This document shows positions 7,347 to 15,950 of a stretch of 64,000 nucleotides of DNA, piece by piece. The stretch covers positions 186,001 to 250,000 of the forward strand of contig NZ_JAGJTM010000001.1 of assembly GCF_018221685.1 (NCBI RefSeq), given 5' to 3'. The DNA is from Bombella apis. Lineage in GTDB: Bacteria; Pseudomonadota; Alphaproteobacteria; Acetobacterales; Acetobacteraceae. The translations under genes were made by a program, and so were the position numbers. Positions within the stretch are counted from its first letter, which is position 1; each line of letters begins with the position of its first letter. The notes under the pieces are model-generated. The model ran no database searches. It saw only the letters and a program-made list of their open reading frames with translations, and was not told the origin of the DNA.

Positions 7347-8743
7347 GGCGTCCCCTTCGTGTCATTCTGTCTGGATGGAGCAGGTGAGGGCGTATCCGGC
7401 TGGGCGGCGCTATCGGCCAGGGACCGTGCCGGTGCACCACCACCCGATATGGAGCGGACCGTATCCACCATGGATACGACCGGGTCGAGCAGCCACTGGT
7501 AGAGTTTGCGCTGGTCGATGGCGATTTCGGCATCCACGGCCATGCCGGGCTTCAGTTTTTCATGCTTGCCATAAGCAATGACGAATTCCTGGTTCGGACG
7601 GACACGGATACGGTACACATCCGCCCCCGGCTGGGGCGCAGAAGCACTGCCGCCCTGCTGCCCTGTCCGGGCAGCGTAGTTGCTCCGCTCCGGCAGAGGC
7701 GCCTTGGTAACCTCCACCACTTCGCCCTCATAAAGACCAAAACGCTGGTACGGATAGGCAGCATATTTCAGCAGAACATGCTGCCCGGGCCGAACAAACC
7801 CTATGGCCTGGCTGTTCACGTAAAGTTCTGCCTGCAGGGTCGCCCTGTCGGGCAGGATGCTCAGCAGGGACTGCCCCGGATTGACACGCTGGCCTACAAC
7901 CGTGCGGATACCATCAACCGTACCGCTCACACGGGCATTGATGACCCCCATGCTCTGCCCATGCGCCTGGATGAGCTGCCTCTGCACGTCCGAAAGGCGG
8001 ACAGCGAGATCATTCATGTCCTCGGCCACCTTGTACTGGTGCCGGTTGATCCGGTACTGAAGATCCGCCATATGCCCGTTCATCTCAACCAGCGTCCGCA
8101 ATGTCTGGGACTGCGTGTCCATGAACTGCACATAGCTGAACAGCTGACTCTGAAACTGCGTTTCCGTCACGAGGTGGCGGTCCATGGCTGTCCGCATCTC
8201 ATTCATGGCCCGCTCGATCAACGGCAGGGACTTCTTGTCCCGTCCTGACTGCTCCTGCAACATGCCATACTGCTGACGCAGGGACTCCAGCTCATCCTTC
8301 AGGGAGGAGAGCTCCACGGGCGCATCAGCAGCGAGCAGATTCTGGCGATGTTCCAGCAGGTCCTTCTGTCGGCGCAGCCCTTCGACAAGCTGCTGCCCGG
8401 TGGCCCCATCCTCCGACCAGCTGGAAACATCCACGCTGAAGAGCCGTTCCCCCGCCGCAACATGATCGCCCTCATGAATGTGGATGGCCGCAACGACACC
8501 ACCCTGATCTGCCTCCGCAACGACCAGCCCCTCTGGTGGCAGCATGACACCATTAGCATGGATGCGCCGCGTATAAGACCCGAAAAAAACGTAAATCCCC
8601 ACACAGATAACGAGCGCCACCGTACAGAGCGCTGCAATTTTACCCGAGAGAGGCTCGATCAACTGGACGGAGCCGATCCACGCCTCCTGCCGCCATTTCA
8701 GGGCCTCCCCCCTGAAAAGCGGGCTTGCTGAGTCTTCCGCCAT
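7343..8743 (-). CDS. HlyD/CvaA-type membrane fusion protein
   Basis: Periplasmic adaptor of about 466 residues that links the C39 ABC exporter to a TolC channel. One membrane helix (IAALCTVALVICVGIYVFF, about residues 33-51) follows a short cytoplasmic tail. A biotinyl-lipoyl-like half (GVMLPPEGLVVAEADQGGVVAAIHIHEGD), a long coiled coil (about residues 120-280), and the second half (ARVSGTVDGIRTVVGQRVNPG) follow in order. I started at the ATG at 8743; a TTG at 8767 is possible but has no ribosome site. It is the first gene of a two-gene operon and faces the TolC gene, 130 bp away. Confidence 0.9.
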   Translation of the reverse strand: MAEDSASPLFRGEALKWRQEAWIGSVQLIEPLSGKIAALCTVALVICVGIYVFFGSYTRRIHANGVMLPPEGLVVAEADQGGVVAAIHIHEGDHVAAGERLFSVDVSSWSEDGATGQQLVEGLRRQKDLLEHRQNLLAADAPVELSSLKDELESLRQQYGMLQEQSGRDKKSLPLIERAMNEMRTAMDRHLVTETQFQSQLFSYVQFMDTQSQTLRTLVEMNGHMADLQYRINRHQYKVAEDMNDLAVRLSDVQRQLIQAHGQSMGVINARVSGTVDGIRTVVGQRVNPGQSLLSILPDRATLQAELYVNSQAIGFVRPGQHVLLKYAAYPYQRFGLYEGEVVEVTKAPLPERSNYAARTGQQGGSASAPQPGADVYRIRVRPNQEFVIAYGKHEKLKPGMAVDAEIAIDQRKLYQWLLDPVVSMVDTVRSISGGGAPARSLADSAAQPDTPSPAPSRQNDTKGTP

Positions 8744-8873
8744 ACACCACACAGTACAGTTAAACAAAACGATAAGGAAATATTAATAATTTTCAGGAAT
8801 AATACTATAGTGGTCCACAAAACAAGCAAGTCGTTAAATGGCTAATGCTTTATTAATTTAGGGTTAATGACTT
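8744..8873. promoter_or_regulatory. Divergent promoter region between HlyD-type and TolC-type genes
   Basis: A 130-bp AT-rich gap between two genes that point away from each other and whose products work in one export complex. It must hold promoters for both. I see TTAATAATTTT and TATAGT-like stretches but no confident -35/-10 pair. Confidence 0.45.
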
Positions 8874-10301
8874 ATGTATCTTTTCTTTTGCTTGCCAGAG
8901 AAAAGACACGCCTTTCGTCTGATAGCGTCCATCGGGCTCTTTTCGCCGCTTCCTGCCATGGCGGCAGACCCGGACCCTGCTCCTGCGCCCGTCACGCATC
9001 TCTCCCTGCCGGAAGCCATGGCCATTGCCTATCGCTCCAACCCGCAGATACTCCGTGAGCAGGCCATATTGCGGCAGACTGATGAATCCATGCCGGAGGC
9101 CCTGTCCGGATGGCGGCCCACCGTGAGCGGAAGTGCGACCGCCAACTACAACGAGTCCAACTACGTCACCTTCCCGTATGGCGGGAGCTTCCGGTACAAT
9201 CAGAAATTCAGGGCCCCCGGCTATGCAGCGGGCGTGACCATCACCGAGCCCATCTTCCGCGGAGGCAAGACATGGGCTTCCATGCACAAGGCCCGCAGCT
9301 CCATCCTCGGGGAACGGGCACACCTTGTGGACATCGAGCAGCAGCTCTTCGTCAATGTTGTTTCCGCCTATGTTGCCGTCACACAGGCCCGGGCCCTGCT
9401 GACCCTGACACGGGAAAATGAACACACGCTGGAAGGGCAGGTCCAGCTGACTACACGACAGCTTGCCCTGAACCAGGCCACCCGCACCGATGCCCTCCAG
9501 GCGGAATCACAGTTTGAGGCAGCACAGGCCTCCACCCGTCAGGCCGAGGGACAGGTCCGCGTGGCAGAGGCAACGTTCCAGCGTGTCATAGGTATCATTC
9601 CGCCAGAGAAACTGTCTCCAGCGGAGCGGCTTCCGTCCCCTTTCGTTTCGGAGGCGCAAATAAACCAGCTGGCCATCAATGACCTTCCCCAGGTCATGCA
9701 GGCCCAGTACCAGCTGGAATCAGCAAAACATGATGTCCGGCTGGCCATCGCCGACCTGCTGCCCCAGATATCCGCCCAGGCCTCCTACCAGAGGCAGGTG
9801 AACCAGGGGAACGGCAAATTCTCGGAAGACGCCACAGCCGTGATGCTTCAGGCCTCTCTTCCGCTCTATCAGGGCGGTGCGGAATATGCCCGCATCCGTG
9901 CCGCCAAGCAGGCCGTTGATGCAGCTCTCCACAATCTGGCCGAACAGCGGCGTGAGGCCCGCGAAAATGCCATGAGCGCCTGGCAGAAACTGACAGCCGA
10001 CAGCGACCAGCTCGCCCGCAACCAGAAAGCCGTCGCCACCGGTGTGGAGGCCCTCCATGCCATCCAGCAGCAGGAACTGCTGGGCGTACGGACCACCTTT
10101 GAAGTTCTCCAGCAGCAGGAACTGCTCTTCGACCAGCAGAAAACCCTCGTCCAGAATGCAGCCAACCTGATTGAGGATTCCTACCATCTGGCCGCTGCGA
10201 CAGGTCATCTGACAGCCAAAGAGCTCAACCTGCACGTCTCCCTGTATGACCCGCGCGCCCATTACCATCAGGTGAAATGGAAACTCATCGGAATGGAGTA
10301 A
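8874..10301 (+). CDS. TolC-family outer-membrane efflux protein
   Basis: A 475-residue outer-membrane factor. The signal peptide runs to PLPAMA-ADP (about residue 30). The two-fold TolC repeat is visible: LSLPEAMAIAYRSNPQIL near residue 42 and NDLPQVMQAQYQLESAKHDVRLAIADLLPQIS in the second half, each followed by long amphipathic helices with many Gln and Ala. Conserved steps such as GVTITEPIFRGGKT and LQASLPLYQGG match the beta-strands. It should complete the type I export path with the C39 ABC transporter and the adaptor, since it is divergently placed beside them, though it could serve other pumps as well. Confidence 0.92.
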   Translation: MYLFFCLPEKRHAFRLIASIGLFSPLPAMAADPDPAPAPVTHLSLPEAMAIAYRSNPQILREQAILRQTDESMPEALSGWRPTVSGSATANYNESNYVTFPYGGSFRYNQKFRAPGYAAGVTITEPIFRGGKTWASMHKARSSILGERAHLVDIEQQLFVNVVSAYVAVTQARALLTLTRENEHTLEGQVQLTTRQLALNQATRTDALQAESQFEAAQASTRQAEGQVRVAEATFQRVIGIIPPEKLSPAERLPSPFVSEAQINQLAINDLPQVMQAQYQLESAKHDVRLAIADLLPQISAQASYQRQVNQGNGKFSEDATAVMLQASLPLYQGGAEYARIRAAKQAVDAALHNLAEQRREARENAMSAWQKLTADSDQLARNQKAVATGVEALHAIQQQELLGVRTTFEVLQQQELLFDQQKTLVQNAANLIEDSYHLAAATGHLTAKELNLHVSLYDPRAHYHQVKWKLIGME

Positions 10302-10339
10302 GTCTCCTCCCCCGGACATGGCAGACACGCTGCTTTCCT

Positions 10340-10383
10340 TTCATTCTGCACTGGCCCTGCCCCGGCAAACAGGGCAGAATGAA
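10340..10383 (+). repeat. Two-part inverted repeat just upstream of the MATE gene
   Basis: TTCATTCTG (10340-10348) pairs with CAGAATGAA (10375-10383), and CCCTG (10355-10359) pairs with CAGGG (10370-10374) inside it. The 3' arm ends six bases before the MATE start at 10389 and covers the likely ribosome site. It may be a terminator of the TolC gene lacking a T tract, or an RNA structure that limits MATE translation. Confidence 0.4.
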
Positions 10384-10388
10384 GAGCC

Positions 10389-11825
10389 ATGCAGCCGAAG
10401 CCTGATCCTACCCTCACCCCGGTTTCTTCCCCCGTCACTCCTGCCGGGGGCAAGGAGTCCCCCTGCGCCCGGCAGAGAGCCAGACGGGCCAGATTCGTAC
10501 ATGGCAGCATCATGCGCCATGTCGTCACCATGGCCGGGACAGGCGCCATCGGGCTGATGGCCGTCTTTTTCGTGGACCTGCTCAATTTCTTCTACATCTC
10601 ACACCTGCATGACCCGACGCTGACAGCGGCCATCGCCTTCGCCACCTCTCTGGGGTTCGTGCAGGTGGCCGTCTCTCTGGGCATGTCCATCGGGCTGGGA
10701 GCCAGCACCGGCCGGCTTATCGGGGCCTGCCGCCATTTCCGGGCCAGACGGCAGGCTTCCGCCTTTCTGGTGCTCATGCTCGCTGTCACCAGCACGCTGG
10801 GATTGATCACGGCCTTTCTGGCCCGCCCCCTGCTGGCCCTGCTCGGCGCCCATGGTGCAGCGCTGGAACACGCCACGCATTTTCTCTACATCACCTCCCC
10901 CGCCCTGCCGCTGGTCTGCCTCGGCATGGCTCTCTCCTCCCTGCTGCGGGCCGTGGGGGATGCCAGAAGTGCCATGCGGGTCACCCTGACAGGGGCCGCC
11001 TGCACGGTCATCGTGGACCCCATCCTGATCTTTGGCCTGCATCTGGGGCTGGAAGGGGCGGCCATCAGCACGGTCCTGTCCCGCTGTGTCATCTCTCTCA
11101 GCGGGTTCCTCAATCTCCGGGGGCATGACATGCTGGAGCGTCCCCGCCTGAGGACGATCCCCAATGCCAGCCGGGCCATAGGGGCCATTGCCCTGCCCGC
11201 CATCGGCACCAACATGGCCACCCCTATCGGAAATCTCATCGTCACGCACGCCATGTCCCGTTTCGGGCTGGAGGCCGTCTCCGGGCAGGCCGTGGTGGAC
11301 CGCATGGTGCCGGTCGCCTTTGCCTTCGTCTTTGCCCTGACAGGCTCCGTCGGCCCCATCATGGCCCAGAATCTGGGAGCACGGCAGCCGGACCGGGTGA
11401 AAGAGACCTTTCTCTGCGCCCTCAAGCTCACGGCCCTCTGTGTCGGGCTGGACTGGCTGGTCTTTGCCCTTGGCGAGCCGCTGATCCTCCAGATATTCCA
11501 TGTCCAGGGCACGGGGGTGGAGCTGGTACGGCTCTTCTGCCACTGGGCCGTGGCCAGCTACATGTTTGTCGGGCTGCTCTTCGTCTCCAACACGGCTTTC
11601 AACAATCTGGGGCACCCCCTCTACTCCACAGCTTTCAACTGGAGCAGGGCCACAGTGGGGACCATTCCCTTCATAGCCATCGGCATCCATTACGGGCCCA
11701 AAGGGGTGATGATCGGTCAGGCCCTGGGCGTCACGCTTATCGGCTCACTGGCCCTTGTCGCTGCCCTCACCGTCATCCACCGCCTCGGCCAGACGCTGCC
11801 CCAGCGGAAGGGGAAAATGCGCTAG
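10389..11825 (+). CDS. MATE-family multidrug/cation antiporter
   Basis: A 478-residue MATE transporter with about twelve membrane helices. The N-terminal tail is polar and basic up to residue 38, then HVVTMAGTGAIGLMAVFFVDLLNFFYIS starts the first helix. The two MatE repeats are seen as matching segments with VGDARSAMRVTLTGAACTVIVDPILIFGLHLGLEGAAISTV in the first and a QALGVTLIGS end in the second. It lies on the same strand as the TolC-type gene, 87 bp downstream. It may export drugs or metabolites; a part in self-protection against the peptides is possible but unproven. Its stop overlaps that of the convergent S9 peptidase by four bases. Confidence 0.88.
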   Translation: MQPKPDPTLTPVSSPVTPAGGKESPCARQRARRARFVHGSIMRHVVTMAGTGAIGLMAVFFVDLLNFFYISHLHDPTLTAAIAFATSLGFVQVAVSLGMSIGLGASTGRLIGACRHFRARRQASAFLVLMLAVTSTLGLITAFLARPLLALLGAHGAALEHATHFLYITSPALPLVCLGMALSSLLRAVGDARSAMRVTLTGAACTVIVDPILIFGLHLGLEGAAISTVLSRCVISLSGFLNLRGHDMLERPRLRTIPNASRAIGAIALPAIGTNMATPIGNLIVTHAMSRFGLEAVSGQAVVDRMVPVAFAFVFALTGSVGPIMAQNLGARQPDRVKETFLCALKLTALCVGLDWLVFALGEPLILQIFHVQGTGVELVRLFCHWAVASYMFVGLLFVSNTAFNNLGHPLYSTAFNWSRATVGTIPFIAIGIHYGPKGVMIGQALGVTLIGSLALVAALTVIHRLGQTLPQRKGKMR

Positions 11826-13768
11826 CCTCTCCTGCCAGCGAACACGTCCCGGTAGAAAGCCAGCTCCCGGGCAAGGGAATCCGCAATCACCCCGGCATCC
11901 CGGAAGCCGTGCCCTTCACCCGGATAGACATGCAGCGACGAGGCCGGAAGCTGCTTCTGCAAAGCCTGCCCCTGAGACAGCGGCACGACACGGTCTGCAT
12001 CCCCATGAAGGAACAGGACGGGAGCCGTGATCTTCTCCGGCCATGACAGGGGAGACCGGGCCAGATACACGGCCTCCTCCTCCGGCCACGGCGCCACGAG
12101 ACCATCCAGATACCGGGCCTCGAAACGGTGCGTCTCCTCGGCCAGTGCCCGAAGGTCCGTCACGCCATAGAGCGATGTGCCCGCCACGAACAGGTCGGAC
12201 CGGGCCAGAGCGGAAAGGACCGTCAGCCCCCCGGCACTGCTGCCCCGGATGACACAGCGTTGCGGGTCCACCAGCCCCTGCTCGATCACCCCCTGAACGG
12301 CCCGGCAGCAGTCCTGCACGTCCAGCACGCCCCACTGGCCATCCAGTGCCGCCCGATAGGCCCGGCCAAAACCGGTGGACCCACGATAATTGACATCCAG
12401 CACCGCAAAGCCCCGGGATGTCCACCACTGGACCTTGAAGGACAGGTCCGTCCGGGCCTGCCCGGTCGGCCCTCCATGAACGATCACCACAAGAGGGGGC
12501 TTTCCCGCCACCTTTTCACAGTGCGGCCCCCGGGCGGGAGGGTAGAACTGGGCATGGAGCGGCCCCGGCCCGTTCTCCACGGGAAAGGACAGCGTCTCCG
12601 GCAGGGCGATGTCCGCCGCGACCACATGAGGCGGCATCTCCCAGGCCCTGCGGATGATCTCCCGGTCTTCCGCAGCTCCGTCCAGCGTGCCGAGCATCAG
12701 GGCAGGGGGACCATCCGGCGGGCTGTTCAGCCATACAAAGCGTGAGCCTCCCTCCAGCGGCACGGGAACATCATCCGGCACGGCCCCTGCCAGCACGTCC
12801 CGCCAGCCTGAAGCCGGTTCATGCAGCAGGGTTACCGGCACGCCCTGCCGCACACCACGGGCCAGCAGCCGCCCCCCCGGCAGGGCCGCACAGCAGGACT
12901 GCCCGAACACCCAGGCAGGCAGCCCCACCTCGGCCGGAGCCGGGGGCAGGGGACAGGCCCGCCATGCCGTGCCGCCCCCGGTGATGTCTTCCGGCTCGAA
13001 AGCAACCGGCGTCCAGTGCCGGTCAGACTCAGGCAAGGCACCAGCCGGAGCAGCATCGGACAGCGCATGAAGCCGCCGCCCATCCCAGAACGGCCCCATG
13101 ACGCTACAGTCCTGCCCCGTTCCACCAGTCAGGCAGACCGTCCCGCCCGCACCGGACAGGTCCGTCACATACAGGCCCGTTTCCGTCCACGGCATATGCG
13201 GATTCTGCCATGCGATGAAGGCCAAAAACCGCCCATCAGGTGAAAGCCGGGGCGACATGTAAAAATCCGCCCCACTCTGGAGGGAGTGGAGCCGCCCCTG
13301 TGCATCAACCTCCACAAGGTCGGCCTTTTCCTCCCCGGAGGGCGTTTCCACTTCCCGCACGCAGACGAGCCGTCCGTCCTGAAGGGACAGGTCCGCATAA
13401 CGGCATGTCACGCCATCATCACCGGCAGCCGGGCAGAGCGGTTGGGCGGCCTGACCGTTGCGGCTCCGCCAGAGGCCACCCTGCCTGCTGTCGCTGAACA
13501 GCACGACCATGTCCGACCCATGACGTTCCGCAGCCCAGGCCCCACCACCATAGACATGCATGTCCGTACCCACCTGGGCCTCTGGTGGGGTGAGATCGTG
13601 CAGGGTGCCATCCGGCGCACGCCCGACCACGACACTGCGGCCCTGTTCATCCGGCCGCCGCTCCAGCCAGAGCACCCATCCCGCCACGGCCCTGATCTCC
13701 GACAGGCTGCGTGTCCGGCGTGTCATCAGCTCCGGCGTGACCCAGGGCAGGGAAGGGGCTGCTGTCAT
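11822..13768 (-). CDS. S9 family (prolyl oligopeptidase/acylaminoacyl) peptidase
   Basis: A 648-residue cytoplasmic serine peptidase. The N-terminal two thirds form a beta-propeller, with blade-like repeats such as LSPDGRFLAFIAWQ. The C-terminal alpha/beta hydrolase domain begins near residue 385. Catalytic Ser is in GSSAGGLTV, Asp in HGDADRVVP and His in GEGHGF, in the right order; the oxyanion region is IVHGGPTG. No signal peptide is seen. The ATG at 13768 has AGGAGA upstream. It probably trims short peptides. Confidence 0.9.
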   Translation of the reverse strand: MTAAPSLPWVTPELMTRRTRSLSEIRAVAGWVLWLERRPDEQGRSVVVGRAPDGTLHDLTPPEAQVGTDMHVYGGGAWAAERHGSDMVVLFSDSRQGGLWRSRNGQAAQPLCPAAGDDGVTCRYADLSLQDGRLVCVREVETPSGEEKADLVEVDAQGRLHSLQSGADFYMSPRLSPDGRFLAFIAWQNPHMPWTETGLYVTDLSGAGGTVCLTGGTGQDCSVMGPFWDGRRLHALSDAAPAGALPESDRHWTPVAFEPEDITGGGTAWRACPLPPAPAEVGLPAWVFGQSCCAALPGGRLLARGVRQGVPVTLLHEPASGWRDVLAGAVPDDVPVPLEGGSRFVWLNSPPDGPPALMLGTLDGAAEDREIIRRAWEMPPHVVAADIALPETLSFPVENGPGPLHAQFYPPARGPHCEKVAGKPPLVVIVHGGPTGQARTDLSFKVQWWTSRGFAVLDVNYRGSTGFGRAYRAALDGQWGVLDVQDCCRAVQGVIEQGLVDPQRCVIRGSSAGGLTVLSALARSDLFVAGTSLYGVTDLRALAEETHRFEARYLDGLVAPWPEEEAVYLARSPLSWPEKITAPVLFLHGDADRVVPLSQGQALQKQLPASSLHVYPGEGHGFRDAGVIADSLARELAFYRDVFAGRRG

Positions 13769-13877
13769 GATGTCTCTCCTGCAAAAAACGTTCTTGCCTT
13801 ATTTCTGCCTACCCCAGTATTCTGACAGGAGAAAGCACTGGCAGGCCGTTGCTGGACCGGGTTTCTTCTGACTGGAC

Positions 13878-14585
13878 TTGGTGCGGCGCAGTGCCCCCTT
13901 TCTAGAGGAAGCCCATCCCCTGATACAGCATCTCTCCGCCTTTCTTGAGCATCTCCCCCCGCTTTATGCCTATCTGACACTAGGGTTTATCATTCTGCTG
14001 GAAAGCACGGGGATTCCCCTGCCAGCCGAGAGCCTGCTCATCTTCGCCTCCCTCTATGCCTCCCACACGCACCACTTCACACCGGAGGGGCTGATCATCG
14101 CCGCTGTCAGCGGGGCCATCATCGGGGACAATGTCGGATACCTCATCGGCCATCAGCTCGGTTATCATCTGCTGGAAAAACACGGGCGCAAAATCGGCCT
14201 GCACAAGGACCGCCTCACCCTTGGCCGCTATCTCTTCCGCCGGTTTGGCGGAGCGGGCGTGCTGCTGGGCCGTTTCATCGCTTTCCTGCGCATTCTCATC
14301 GCCCTCCTCGCCGGGGCCTCCCGGATGCCCTGGCTGCCCTTCTCAATTTACAATGCCCTTGGCGGGCTGCTCTGGGGAACATGCTATGTTCTCGTCCCCT
14401 ACGAACTGGGCAGCCAGATCGACAGCTTTACGGGGCCTCTCGGCATCGGGCTTGCCGTTGTCATGCTGGCAGTGCTGGGCGGGTCGTTCCTTTTTCTCCG
14501 CCACCACGAACATGCCCTCATCAGGAAAGCCCTTGCCGATGAGAAACGGCGTGAGGCCAGAAAGAAACGGGCGCATCAGCACTGA
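13878..14585 (+). CDS. DedA-family membrane protein
   Basis: A DedA/SNARE-associated protein of about 235 residues with at least four membrane helices. Family signatures are visible: ESTGIPLPAESLLIFASLYA near the N-terminus, GAIIGDNVGYLIGHQLG, and FGGAGVLLGRFIAFLRILIALLAGASRMPWLPFSIYNALGG with the conserved GRFxxxLR step. The C-terminus is a basic cytoplasmic tail. Members are flippases for polyprenyl phosphate or phospholipid. The start is uncertain: only TTG (13878) and GTG (13881) occur at the right place and neither has a good ribosome site. Confidence 0.88.
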   Translation: MVRRSAPFLEEAHPLIQHLSAFLEHLPPLYAYLTLGFIILLESTGIPLPAESLLIFASLYASHTHHFTPEGLIIAAVSGAIIGDNVGYLIGHQLGYHLLEKHGRKIGLHKDRLTLGRYLFRRFGGAGVLLGRFIAFLRILIALLAGASRMPWLPFSIYNALGGLLWGTCYVLVPYELGSQIDSFTGPLGIGLAVVMLAVLGGSFLFLRHHEHALIRKALADEKRREARKKRAHQH

Positions 14586-14733
14586 TCGGGCAGGAGACGT
14601 TTCCTGCCCGTGACCATCGTGGGTCTCCTGCCGCTTTGCACTGTCTTCTGCCTGAAGAGCCAGCCGGAAGAGAACAGATACGGCTTCTGCCCTCATTCCC
14701 ACTGAAGCCTGAGGGAGGGGAATCCCCCTCCCT

Positions 14734-15180
14734 TTATGGGCGCACCACGATCATGATGACGATGAGGACCATCAGGATGGTCGGAATCTCATTGGCAATG
14801 CGATAGAAACGCTCACCATGCCGGTTACGCCCGGCAGCAAAATCACGGCGCCAGACAGAGCAGGCCCCGTGGAACATGAACATGCCCAACAGGCAGAAAA
14901 CCTTGACCCACCACCAGCCGGAGGACCAGCTCACCACCCCCGGGAGAGAGGCCATCAGAGCACCGGTAAAAAAGGTCACAATCATGGCCGGTGCCATGAT
15001 CTGCTTCTGAAGGCGACGCTCCATCAGGCTGAAACGGGTACTTTCCTCAGAGCCTGCTTTTATCTGCGTATGATAGACGAACAGCCGGGGCAGATAGAAC
15101 AGTCCTGCCATCCATGACACGAAAGCCATGATGTGCAGTGAGACAAACCAGTTCAGATGCTTCAGCAGAAACAGTGCCAT
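14734..15180 (-). CDS. hemJ: Protoporphyrinogen IX oxidase HemJ
   Basis: A 148-residue four-helix membrane protein of the HemJ (former UPF0093) family, which oxidises protoporphyrinogen IX in many alphaproteobacteria. Conserved residues are in place: His in SLHIMAFVSWMAGLFYLPRLFVYH and the Lys-containing WWWVKVFCLLGMFMFHG. I chose the ATG at 15180, with GGAAGG upstream, over an upstream ATG at 15234, since the product then starts MALFLLKHLNWF as is usual for HemJ. It lies near hemE on the same strand, so heme genes are grouped here. Confidence 0.92.
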   Translation of the reverse strand: MALFLLKHLNWFVSLHIMAFVSWMAGLFYLPRLFVYHTQIKAGSEESTRFSLMERRLQKQIMAPAMIVTFFTGALMASLPGVVSWSSGWWWVKVFCLLGMFMFHGACSVWRRDFAAGRNRHGERFYRIANEIPTILMVLIVIMIVVRP

Positions 15181-15260
15181 AATCCCGTTACCTTCCGTTC
15201 TTCCCGCCTCCATCATGGGGCGGTCTTCCCGCACATCAGACAGCCTCTCCGGCTGTCATG

Positions 15261-15950
15261 TCATTTCCGGGCCAGAGCCGCCTCAAGAAGGGGCATGACC
15301 TCATCGAGATGCTCCACCCGCACGAATCCCTCCACGGGCCAGAAGCCCGGCAGGGGATGGGATGCCGGACGCAGCAGGATGCAGGACATGCCGGCCCGGC
15401 GGGCTGCTTCCGCCCCCGTGTCACTGTCCTCGATCACCACCGTTTCCTCCGGCCGGACACCTTCCACCTCGGCCCCATGCAGATAGACGGCCGGGTCCGG
15501 TTTGGGATGCCCCATATCGGCAGCCGAATGGATGCGGGCCTCCGGCAGGAGGCGATCCATCCCGGTAAAACCGAATTTTGCCTCCATCTCCGCCATGGAT
15601 GAGTTGGAGCCGACACGGACAGGAACATGCCGTGCCGCCAGAGCCTCCAGCAGGGGAACGGCCCCAGCCACGGGTTCCGTACCTTCCTTCATGAGCCTGA
15701 CAAGATTGTCCCGCATTTTCGTGTGGGTGCCCGGGGGCAGGGGATGGCCCAACTCCGCCTCCAGCTCCTTCACTACCTGCGGCAGGGCCTTGCCCGCAAA
15801 GCGGGCCAGCCCTTCCTCATCGGAAATGTTCAGGCCCAGCGAGCGGGCAAACCCCGCCGTCGCCCGGCAGGATGGCCCTTCACTGTCAATCAGCACGCCA
15901 TCACAATCAAAAATGACCAGCTTCAGCCCTGGCCGTAATGCGTTTTTCAT
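15261..15950 (-). CDS. HAD-superfamily hydrolase (phosphoglycolate/beta-PGM-like)
   Basis: A 229-residue HAD phosphatase with motif I VIFDCDGVLIDSE (nucleophile Asp15), motif II VGSNS, a Lys in HPKPDPAVY and motif IV VVIEDSDTGAEAA. An alpha-helical C1 cap lies between motifs I and II. This pattern fits phosphoglycolate phosphatase or beta-phosphoglucomutase relatives; the true substrate cannot be read from sequence. Its start overlaps the hemE stop by four bases, so it is co-translated with hemE. Confidence 0.85.
   Translation of the reverse strand: MKNALRPGLKLVIFDCDGVLIDSEGPSCRATAGFARSLGLNISDEEGLARFAGKALPQVVKELEAELGHPLPPGTHTKMRDNLVRLMKEGTEPVAGAVPLLEALAARHVPVRVGSNSSMAEMEAKFGFTGMDRLLPEARIHSAADMGHPKPDPAVYLHGAEVEGVRPEETVVIEDSDTGAEAARRAGMSCILLRPASHPLPGFWPVEGFVRVEHLDEVMPLLEAALARK

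Noticed and set aside
5283..7502. Long plus-strand open frame (739 codons) opposite the ABC exporter
   Set aside because: It is the antisense of a gene with all catalytic motifs; the His/Gln/Pro-rich translation is typical of a shadow frame in GC-rich DNA.
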